Positions 1 through 6,929 of a stretch of DNA of 36,609 bases are shown piece after piece. The stretch spans positions 1 to 36,609 of the forward strand of contig CASFOM010000061.1 in assembly GCA_949296295.1 (NCBI GenBank), written 5' to 3'. Under the pieces are notes generated by a model. That model was not told the origin of the DNA. It searched no databases and saw nothing but the letters and a program-made list of their open reading frames with translations. Origin of the DNA: an uncultured Alistipes sp. (GTDB lineage: Bacteria > Bacteroidota > Bacteroidia > Bacteroidales > Rikenellaceae). Both the position numbers and the translations under genes were made by a program. How positions within the stretch are numbered: the stretch's first letter is position 1; every line of letters begins with the position of its first letter.

Positions 1-2
1 AC

Positions 3-371
3 AGTGATTCTTTGTTTAAAATACAAAGTGACGTAATTCGCCAGTTAGCCCAAGAACAATCCTGCATATTCGTTGGACGATGTGCGGATTACATCTTACG
101 TGATTACCCCAGACGCATAGACATTTTTATATCAGCCAATAAAGAAGATAGAATCAATCGTCTTTGCGAGTTACACAATATTAATGAGAAACAAGCAGAA
201 GAAATGATAGAAAAAGGGGATAAAAAAAGGGCTGCCTATTATAACTATTATAGTTCCAAAACATGGGGATATGCTGATACTTATCACCTCTGCATTAATT
301 CTTCTATATTAGGTATTGAAGAAACTATAAAATTCATTCAAGAATTCATTACACGAGAATTTCAACTATAA
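3..371 (+). CDS. Cytidylate kinase-like family protein, 3' part only
   Basis: The reading frame is open from the window edge (the codons before the first possible TTG start continue in frame as Ser-Asp-Ser), so this is the C-terminal part of a gene that begins outside the window. About 120 residues are visible. The segment FVGRCADYILRDYPR and the later GDKKRAAYYNYYS-KTWG and YHLCINSSILGIEET are characteristic of the Bacteroidetes cytidylate-kinase-like P-loop family (AAA_26 type). The Walker A motif would lie in the missing N-terminal part. Relatives are thought to phosphorylate nucleoside monophosphates, but this subfamily is distinct from the canonical Cmk of pyrimidine metabolism, so the substrate is not certain. 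A terminator-like hairpin follows 30 bases after the TAA stop, which suggests the transcript ends here. Confidence 0.8.
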   Translation, partial: SDSLFKIQSDVIRQLAQEQSCIFVGRCADYILRDYPRRIDIFISANKEDRINRLCELHNINEKQAEEMIEKGDKKRAAYYNYYSSKTWGYADTYHLCINSSILGIEETIKFIQEFITREFQL

Positions 372-401
372 AATATCGTTAGAAAGATTTATTATTTACA
401 T

Positions 402-436
402 AAAGGAGGTACACCTAATTTAGGCATACCTCCTTT
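402..436 (+). terminator. Terminator-like hairpin, copy 1 of a four-member family
   Basis: AAAGGAGGT (402-410) pairs with ACCTCCTTT (428-436); a second short pairing, CCTA with its complement TAGG, closes the loop. It starts 30 bases after the stop of the kinase-like gene. No long T run follows, only TTTGTAAT. The arm sequence is nearly the same as in three other hairpins of this window. The rest of 372-587 shows nothing else I can interpret. Confidence 0.6.
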
Positions 437-587
437 GTAATATTACGCGAATTAATAGAATACGAAATTCAGAAAATGGAAATGGCAGAAAATTCCCCAA
501 AAAATGACTAACCCTATATTTCAACCATTATTAAGCATAATAATACAATGGATTTGTTTTTATTATTACGTACTTTTCTACGAAAAT

Positions 588-2039
588 TTAATTTCTTTTT
601 GTCTTTTCCAGTATCTTATACCGAGTAACACAATCCGGAATTTCATCTTTATAGTGAGTAACATAAATCAGCGTTTTATCTGGCTGATTACAAAATGCCT
701 CAATAACTGCTTTTACCCTCTTCTTCTTTCCTGCGTCCAAACCATGTAAAGGTTCATCCAATATCAATAATGGAGGATTTTTTACCAAAGCCCGAGCTAA
801 AAGAATCAATCGTTGTTCTCCAAAAGATAATTTAACAAATGATTTATCAGCCAAATGATCTATATGTAGCAACTTCATCCATTCATACGCTTTTTCCCTT
901 TGTCCCTCAGAACTATTTTCAAACAAACCTACTGAATCGTAAAAACCAGAAACAACTACGCGTAAAGCTGGAATATCCTTTAAATAATAAGTATGCAAAT
1001 CCGGTGAAAGATAACCTATCTTTCGTTTTATATCCCAGATACTTTCGCCTGTTCCCCGAAGACGATCAAATAATGTAATTTTATTGGCATAAGCCTGAGG
1101 ATTATCTCCGCAAACCAAACTCAATAAAGTTGACTTTCCACTACCATTCTCTCCCAATAAAGCCCATTTTTCTCCTCGTTTCACTTCCCAATTCAAATGG
1201 TCCAATATAATCGTTGTTCCATAACGCACACAAACCGACTCCATCCGTAAAGCCACTTCAAAATGAGTATCAAACAATATTTCTGAAAAAGGCAAACAAA
1301 TAGATTGTATCTCTTCTGTTTCAGGGAAAAGATATTCTTGCAATGCTCGATTTTTCATAAACATTTCTCGAGACATAGGTGTTCCACAGGATTTATCACA
1401 TACAGGCAACACTTGATTTATCCATTCAGGAATATCCTTTATGTCTGACAATACCAAAATGGTCTGCAACCCTTTAACTTTAGATAATTGACAAAGCATT
1501 TTGCTTAAAGATTCCCGCGATAAAGCATCCAGACCAATAAAAGGATTATCCAAAATCAACACTTTAGGTTCATCTATCAAACTTCTTATAATTAACAGTT
1601 TACGAAGCTCGCCACTAGATAAGGAGACAATCCTTTTAGACAAAGAATCAGATACTCCAAATAAATCGATATATTGAGCTACTTTATCAACGGGCAAAGC
1701 AGAAAAGAAATCTCCGGCCAACGGAACATTATCTATTTCTGATGCATTCCATCGTTGTTGATAATATACATTACGACAATCCATTAAAGAATAAATATCT
1801 CTAAATTCCATGGATTTTACCATTCCATATACATCTCCGCTTTCACCAACAACTTCTATTGTCCCTTCTTTACGAGCAATACGCCCCTGAAAAATATCTG
1901 TCATTAGAGTTTTTCCTGCTCCATTAGGACCAATAATAGCCCAATTTTCCCCATCTCGAACAATCCAATTCAACGGATGATGAAATTGGAACTCTTCAAA
2001 TAATGGGATCACATTTTTCATTTGAATCTGAAACGTCAT
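588..2039 (-). CDS. modF: Two-domain ABC transporter ATPase, ModF/PhrA type
   Basis: This 483-residue protein contains two tandem ABC nucleotide-binding domains and no membrane segment. Domain 1 has Walker A GPNGAGKT (37-44), signature LSSGE (140-144) and Walker B LILDNP (161-166). Domain 2 has Walker A GENGSGKS (296-303), signature LSFGEQR (404-410) and Walker B LLILDEP (424-430). This layout is that of the ModF/PhrA family, which is named for molybdate transport and photorepair but whose real role is unclear. In domain 1 the residue after the Walker B Asp is Asn165 instead of the catalytic Glu, so this site may bind ATP but hydrolyse it poorly; domain 2 keeps the Glu. No permease or substrate-binding gene lies nearby, so a transport role is not shown. 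It is downstream of tkt on the same strand, separated by a 232-base gap with a hairpin, so it is probably transcribed separately. The gene symbol is by family only. Confidence 0.8.
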   Translation of the reverse strand: MTFQIQMKNVIPLFEEFQFHHPLNWIVRDGENWAIIGPNGAGKTLMTDIFQGRIARKEGTIEVVGESGDVYGMVKSMEFRDIYSLMDCRNVYYQQRWNASEIDNVPLAGDFFSALPVDKVAQYIDLFGVSDSLSKRIVSLSSGELRKLLIIRSLIDEPKVLILDNPFIGLDALSRESLSKMLCQLSKVKGLQTILVLSDIKDIPEWINQVLPVCDKSCGTPMSREMFMKNRALQEYLFPETEEIQSICLPFSEILFDTHFEVALRMESVCVRYGTTIILDHLNWEVKRGEKWALLGENGSGKSTLLSLVCGDNPQAYANKITLFDRLRGTGESIWDIKRKIGYLSPDLHTYYLKDIPALRVVVSGFYDSVGLFENSSEGQREKAYEWMKLLHIDHLADKSFVKLSFGEQRLILLARALVKNPPLLILDEPLHGLDAGKKKRVKAVIEAFCNQPDKTLIYVTHYKDEIPDCVTRYKILEKTKRN

Positions 2040-2203
2040 ATCTTCTCTCTTTTCTAAAAAACCTATTTTCTACGAAAACATTTTATTTTCTCTCTATAAT
2101 AAGAATATCTACTCCATTATTAATCCCGTATTTTGTATATAAATCAGTATTTGCTGTTATTCTCTTTCTTAATGCCTCGTATTTTCTAACTCTCACACAT
2201 CGT

Positions 2204-2244
2204 AAAGGAGGTGTGCCAAATTTCATGATTGGACACACCTCCTT
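2204..2244 (-). terminator. Terminator-like hairpin, copy 2, downstream of tkt
   Basis: AAGGAGGTGTG (2205-2215) pairs with CACACCTCCTT (2234-2244), 11 base pairs, with further CC/GG and AA/TT pairing inside the loop. On the minus strand it lies about 27 bases after the transketolase stop codon, and A-rich sequence follows. The plus-strand loop contains AAATTTCATGA, very like the loops of copies 3 and 4. The gap 2040-2271 holds nothing else I recognise. Confidence 0.65.
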
Positions 2245-2271
2245 GATTTTTTCGTATTTATTTAAACAGGC

Positions 2272-4314
2272 TTATTTATGTAACATTTCACAAACCTCTT
2301 CAAACACACATTCTCCCGTAAAACCTAATTTTTGATCCAAAACAGAAGCAGGTGCTGAATAACCAAAATGATTGACTCCATGAATTCGTCCGTTACCACC
2401 TACCAATCCTTCCAGAGTAACAGATAATCCTGCCGTTAATCCATAGCGAGGCTTATTTGCAGGAATTACTGATTCTTGATAGGATGCATCCTGTTGACGG
2501 AACAATCCTTCAGAAGGAACAGAAACTACCTGTGAAGTAATCCCTTTTCGATCCAATAACAACACAGCTCCATCTATCAAAGTAGATACTTCAGAACCTG
2601 ATGCCAACAAAATAACATCCGGATCTTCAGCATTTTTACATACCACATAAGCGCCTCTCTCTGCTTGTAAAGCTTCCTGATACCTATTTTTCCCTGGTAA
2701 ATTTTTAATATTCTGACGAGAAAGGATCAATGCCGTAGGGGTTTGAGTATTTTCCATTGCCATTTTCCATGCAACAGAAGTTTCTTCTGCATCAGCTGGA
2801 CGAAGTGCCAATAAACTCATCCGACCTGAATGATTCTTCATCTTCTCCATCAAACGCAATTGAGCTTCATGTTCTACAGGTTGATGGGTAGGTCCATCTT
2901 CCCCTACTCTAAACGCATCATGAGTCCAAATATATTTAACAGGCACTTCCATCAAAGCAGATAAACGGAAAGCCGGTTTCATATAATCAGAGAAAACAAA
3001 AAATGTTCCGCAGGCAACAAAAATACCTCCATGCAAAGCGATTCCATTACAAATACAAGCCATTGCCAATTCCGCTACTCCTGCTTGTAAAAAAGCTCCA
3101 CTAAAATCCCCTTTTCTAAGGGTTTTAGCGCCTCCTTTCAGAAAACCATCCGTTTTATCGGAATTGGATAAATCTGCAGAAGCAACAATCATATTCTCAA
3201 TTTGTTGAGCAAAAACATGCAACACAATTGCAGAAGCATTACGAGTGGCACTATTGGCTGCATGTTGAATAGCTTCATAATCTATTTCAGGCACTTGACC
3301 TGACAAAAATTTATGATATTTGACAGCTAATTCAGGATTGGCTTTTTCCCATTCAGCCTGTTCCGCTTTACGAGCTTTCGCATATGCCCGTTTCTTGTCC
3401 AAAACCTGACGGTAATGTTCTGCTACATCCGGGAAAATAGTAAAAGGATGTTCGGGATCACCTCCTAAATTAATAATTGTCTTTTCTAATGATGCTCCTG
3501 CTGCCCCTAATGGCTGACCATGAGTAGATACTTTATTCGAAAAATCCTCATTATTGGGACCAACAGCCCCTTTACCCATCAAGGTTTTCCCTATAATCAA
3601 TGTTGGACGTTCTTTTTCTTCATGAGCCACTTTCAATGCAGCTGTAATTTCTGCAGCACTATTCCCATCAATAGTCAATACATTCCAACCCCATGCTTCA
3701 TATTTAGCCGCTGTATTTTCAGCAGTCACCTCTTCTACCTTGGTGGATAGCTGTATATTGTTGGAATCATAAAACATAATTAAATTGGAAAGTCCTAATG
3801 TTCCCGCAATACGACCTGCTCCTTGAGAAATCTCTTCTTGAATACCTCCATCAGAAATAAAAGCATAGGTCTTATGAGACATCCACTCTCCAAAGCGGGC
3901 AACCAAAAAACGCTCCGCTATTGCTGCTCCTACTGCCATCGTATGACCTTGTCCCAACGGGCCAGAAGTATTTTCGACACCCCGTTGAACATCAACTTCT
4001 GGATGACCGGGAGTGACACTTCCCCACTGACGGAAATTCTGAAGATCATCCATGCTGTATTTCCCGATTAAGCTCAATACGGCATACAACATTGGTGACA
4101 TATGCCCCGGATCAAGGAAGAAACGATCTCGATTAGGCCAACTCATGTCATCCGGATCAAAATTCAAAAAGTCAGAATAAAGGATATTGATAAAATCAGC
4201 TCCTCCCATAGCACCTCCTGGATGCCCGGATTTAGCTTTTTCAACCATAGAAGCCGCCAAAATACGAATATTATCCGCAGCTCGGTTAGTAGTAGTGATA
4301 GTAATAGGATTCAT
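2272..4314 (-). CDS. tkt: Transketolase
   Basis: At 680 residues this is full length for a transketolase. It moves two-carbon ketol units between sugar phosphates in the non-oxidative pentose phosphate pathway, using thiamine diphosphate and a divalent metal, in the cytoplasm. The N-terminal part has KAKSGHPGGAMG and GPLGQGHTMAVGAA, both typical of the diphosphate-binding domain. The metal and diphosphate motif reads SDGGIQEEIS ... YDSNN; the first position is Ser where many transketolases have Gly, a form I believe is usual in Bacteroidetes. The pyrimidine domain shows ACGTFFVFSDYMKPAFRLSA and the TPP-binding segment HDAFRVGEDGPTHQPVE. The C-terminal domain has ILLASGSEVSTLIDGA. The ATG is at 4312-4314; a promoter-like TATCTTTG lies 36 bases upstream. 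The gene stands alone between the glycosidase operon and the ABC ATPase. Confidence 0.97.
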   Translation of the reverse strand: MNPITITTTNRAADNIRILAASMVEKAKSGHPGGAMGGADFINILYSDFLNFDPDDMSWPNRDRFFLDPGHMSPMLYAVLSLIGKYSMDDLQNFRQWGSVTPGHPEVDVQRGVENTSGPLGQGHTMAVGAAIAERFLVARFGEWMSHKTYAFISDGGIQEEISQGAGRIAGTLGLSNLIMFYDSNNIQLSTKVEEVTAENTAAKYEAWGWNVLTIDGNSAAEITAALKVAHEEKERPTLIIGKTLMGKGAVGPNNEDFSNKVSTHGQPLGAAGASLEKTIINLGGDPEHPFTIFPDVAEHYRQVLDKKRAYAKARKAEQAEWEKANPELAVKYHKFLSGQVPEIDYEAIQHAANSATRNASAIVLHVFAQQIENMIVASADLSNSDKTDGFLKGGAKTLRKGDFSGAFLQAGVAELAMACICNGIALHGGIFVACGTFFVFSDYMKPAFRLSALMEVPVKYIWTHDAFRVGEDGPTHQPVEHEAQLRLMEKMKNHSGRMSLLALRPADAEETSVAWKMAMENTQTPTALILSRQNIKNLPGKNRYQEALQAERGAYVVCKNAEDPDVILLASGSEVSTLIDGAVLLLDRKGITSQVVSVPSEGLFRQQDASYQESVIPANKPRYGLTAGLSVTLEGLVGGNGRIHGVNHFGYSAPASVLDQKLGFTGECVFEEVCEMLHK

Positions 4315-4349
4315 TATTCGTCTCGATTAAAAAATAATATTAGTCTATG

Positions 4350-4357
4350 CAAAGATA
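4350..4357 (-). promoter_or_regulatory. Candidate -7 box for tkt
   Basis: On the minus strand this reads TATCTTTG, an exact match to the Bacteroidetes -7 consensus TAnnTTTG. It sits 36 bases before the tkt start codon. No good -33 TTTG is found at the usual 19-21 base spacing, so the call rests on the -7 box and position only. Confidence 0.5.
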
Positions 4358-4490
4358 TAAAACTGTCTGTAAACTAAAGATAATTTTTAAGAAACTCCGA
4401 ACTTCCTGTTTATATCCGTTTTTTCATCTATATAAAAACTTCTCAAAACAAGATTTATTTTTTCTTCATCTTTCCAAAAAGACTATTCAA

Positions 4491-4531
4491 ATTCAACAAT
4501 TCATACTACTATTACCTACAATTCAACAATT
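4491..4531. repeat. Short direct repeat in the tkt / glycosidase gap
   Basis: ATTCAACAATT occurs at 4491-4501 and again at 4521-4531, exactly 30 bases apart, in the AT-rich gap between the end of the glycosidase operon and the start of tkt. Two copies of 11 bases in AT-rich DNA may be chance; an operator for tkt or a slippage product are alternatives. Confidence 0.3.
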
Positions 4532-4551
4532 TCATTTTCATAAATAAATAT

Positions 4552-6897
4552 TTAAATATGAATCGACACTTTAGACTTTTTCAACCTCACCAATAAATAT
4601 TCCTCATCAAAATTTTGCATTTTTGATAAAATATCCATTTCAACCACATCATTATTTTCAATTACTCCATTTTTATAAAGAACTGACTTTCCATTTAACG
4701 AAATAAAAGATTTTATCCGTTTTTTAGGCAAGGCAACAATACACTCTTTCCCTGTATCATTTTCAACGAATAAACTCCACGAATCATCCGAAACAGACAC
4801 ATTGACATCCAACTCTTTACCAAAAACAGGAACCGTACACTTAACCCATTCCAAACTACCTAATTGGGGTTTAATCAATATTTTTTCCCAACCGGCTTTC
4901 AAGGGAGAAACGCCTGCAACATATCGTGATAAAAGAGCCAATGGGCTACCTGCCCACCCATGATTGATACTTCCTCCTCCATAACCACCAACAACCCAAT
5001 CTTCCCATAAGGTCGTCAAAGGACTATAAACCATAGAACCATATCGTTTCTTCATTCTTGACAATCCCTGACTTACATATCCATTAGCAAACAAAGATTC
5101 CAAAATATATCGTTCCATATAGGGACTTGCCTTTTCATAAGACATAAGATATTCAACTACTTTCTCTTTTTGTTCTTCAGTAGCAAAATCTGCCAATAAA
5201 GCTAACCCATTAGCCCTATCATCCGTTTTCCCTTGAAATTGGGGACTTTGAAAAACATCTCCTTTCCAAAAAATTTTCGAAGAAATCTGCCTAACTAAAT
5301 TCTGACGTGCTTTATAATCATTTACAGACTCCTCATCGCCCAACAATTCTCCCATTTTGATAGCACTTTCGAGAGCCAAACAATACCAGGCATTCTCGAT
5401 AACAGGTACATCTATTTCATCCCCCCAGTCAGCCCAATCCCAACCTCCGGCACGATGTTTAAGCAAACCTGTTTCATCAATCTCCCATAAAGACAAATAA
5501 CGTTTCACTTTAGGATATACATACTCAATACAGGCTCGATCCCCTGAATACCAATAATAACTCCAAAATCCATATTTACCAATAGAAGCTAACATCTGTA
5601 AAGGTAATTCCAAATTCCATGAGCCTGCAGGAACGGGTGAAAATAAAGTTCCGTCAGGAAGTTGCCAATCGACAAGATTCAGTATCGCTTTTTTTACTGC
5701 TGCATAACCATTCGTATCACAAGAGTAAAAAATCTCATGCAATATAATAGCTGCATCTCCCCACCATTGAGAACGCTCTCTATCCGGATCCTGAATAGCA
5801 TCACGCATATTCAGATTCATGGTATTCAAAGATTTTTCCCACAGTTGATCATAAAAAGAGTCACTACATTGAAATTTTCCTATATGGCGAGTATTAAAAC
5901 GGGTTTCTCGATAACCTACATCCAAACATTTCACGCCTTCGGGTAAAGTATAAATAACGTTATGTCCATTTACATAATTAGGCATCTCAAAAGTTTGTAC
6001 CCCTTCTTTCGTCATGTATTCCGCACGAACATTGTATTCGCTTCCTCCTTTATAATTATCTGTACGAATATCTATCAATGCTCCTGCTTCTGCCTTCAAT
6101 TTAATATAAGGAGTAACGGAAATATTTTTAGGTAACTTACCCGTAACTACATTTTGTTTCCCTGTTTTTTCAGAAGTAACTTTCTCATAAGATATGATAC
6201 CCATATCTTTCCAATTCGGGAAAGGTCTTTTATATAATTTGTTCCATGGAGCACATGGATAAGTTCCTAAAACAACGGCACTACTCCATAACGAATCATC
6301 AAATCCTGATGCCTGCCAAGAACCAAAATCTTTTCGCGCATCAAAACAAACATTTGATTCTGGAAGACGAAAATTCGGTTTAGGGTCTCCTGTCTCTCCA
6401 TACGAAGGATGAATAACAGCTTTCCAACTCCCATCCGTAACTATTTCTTGATCTCCTGTCTTTATTTTGACCAGTAGTCCACTTTTCCCACTGTCTTTAT
6501 GACAAAATCCGTCTTTCCCCCAGTACCACAACAAAACTGCTATGGTATTATTTCCTTTCTTCAAATAATCAGCAATATCTATCTCATCATAATAAGTATC
6601 ATTGGGATTGGGACCTCGTTTTAATGCTCCTTCGAAAACTACCAGTTTACCATTAATCCACAACCAATATTTTGAATCGGCGGCAATAATCATCGGGACA
6701 TAATCCTGACGGTTCTCTACTTGTATCTCTTTCCGAAAACAAATCCACTGATTCTCTTTCTGCAAGATAGAATCTATTGAAATCCACTGTAAATTATCCT
6801 GTTCCGGTAATATGACATGGTTAGTAGTCGATATCTGAGAATAAACATCCGGGAAAAAAAGGAAGGACAATATCCAACACAATACAAATTTCTTCAT
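4552..6897 (-). CDS. Secreted GH78-family alpha-L-rhamnosidase
   Basis: This protein belongs to the GH78 / Bac_rhamnosid family, whose inverting enzymes remove terminal alpha-L-rhamnose. I chose the ATG at 6897 because it opens a clean signal peptide (MKKFVLCWILSFLFF...YSQ); a start at 6936 would add 13 residues in front of it and overlap the previous gene. Numbered from 6897 (781 residues), the N-terminal half holds beta-sandwich carbohydrate-binding regions (WLWINGK near 80, FDDSLW near 200). The catalytic (alpha/alpha)6 barrel carries DPDRERSQWWGD at about 370-381, with the family's acidic pair, and TTLWEDW at about 628-634, which supplies the catalytic base Glu, followed by SINHGWAGSPLALLSRYVAG. 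Both catalytic motifs look intact. It is the last gene of the five-gene operon. The exact substrate cannot be read from the sequence. Confidence 0.85.
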   Translation of the reverse strand: MKKFVLCWILSFLFFPDVYSQISTTNHVILPEQDNLQWISIDSILQKENQWICFRKEIQVENRQDYVPMIIAADSKYWLWINGKLVVFEGALKRGPNPNDTYYDEIDIADYLKKGNNTIAVLLWYWGKDGFCHKDSGKSGLLVKIKTGDQEIVTDGSWKAVIHPSYGETGDPKPNFRLPESNVCFDARKDFGSWQASGFDDSLWSSAVVLGTYPCAPWNKLYKRPFPNWKDMGIISYEKVTSEKTGKQNVVTGKLPKNISVTPYIKLKAEAGALIDIRTDNYKGGSEYNVRAEYMTKEGVQTFEMPNYVNGHNVIYTLPEGVKCLDVGYRETRFNTRHIGKFQCSDSFYDQLWEKSLNTMNLNMRDAIQDPDRERSQWWGDAAIILHEIFYSCDTNGYAAVKKAILNLVDWQLPDGTLFSPVPAGSWNLELPLQMLASIGKYGFWSYYWYSGDRACIEYVYPKVKRYLSLWEIDETGLLKHRAGGWDWADWGDEIDVPVIENAWYCLALESAIKMGELLGDEESVNDYKARQNLVRQISSKIFWKGDVFQSPQFQGKTDDRANGLALLADFATEEQKEKVVEYLMSYEKASPYMERYILESLFANGYVSQGLSRMKKRYGSMVYSPLTTLWEDWVVGGYGGGSINHGWAGSPLALLSRYVAGVSPLKAGWEKILIKPQLGSLEWVKCTVPVFGKELDVNVSVSDDSWSLFVENDTGKECIVALPKKRIKSFISLNGKSVLYKNGVIENNDVVEMDILSKMQNFDEEYLLVRLKKSKVSIHI

Positions 6898-6929
6898 AAG
6901 CAAAAACAGCAATTTACATTTCAATACCT

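Noticed and set aside
12-371. A complete 119-residue gene starting at TTG 12
   Set aside because: The frame stays open to the window edge and the kinase P-loop is missing, so the gene is cut by the window, not short or broken.
402-410. AAAGGAGGT as a ribosome binding site of a gene beginning near 420
   Set aside because: It pairs with 428-436, no coding frame follows, and real genes in this window mostly lack such sequences.
504-749. Various plus-strand frames opposite long minus-strand genes
   Set aside because: They overlap confidently identified genes in other frames, have biased composition and no family resemblance.
2272-4314. Transketolase inactive because the thiamine motif begins SDG instead of GDG
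   Set aside because: All other motifs are intact and I believe this variant is usual in Bacteroidetes, so no loss of function is implied.
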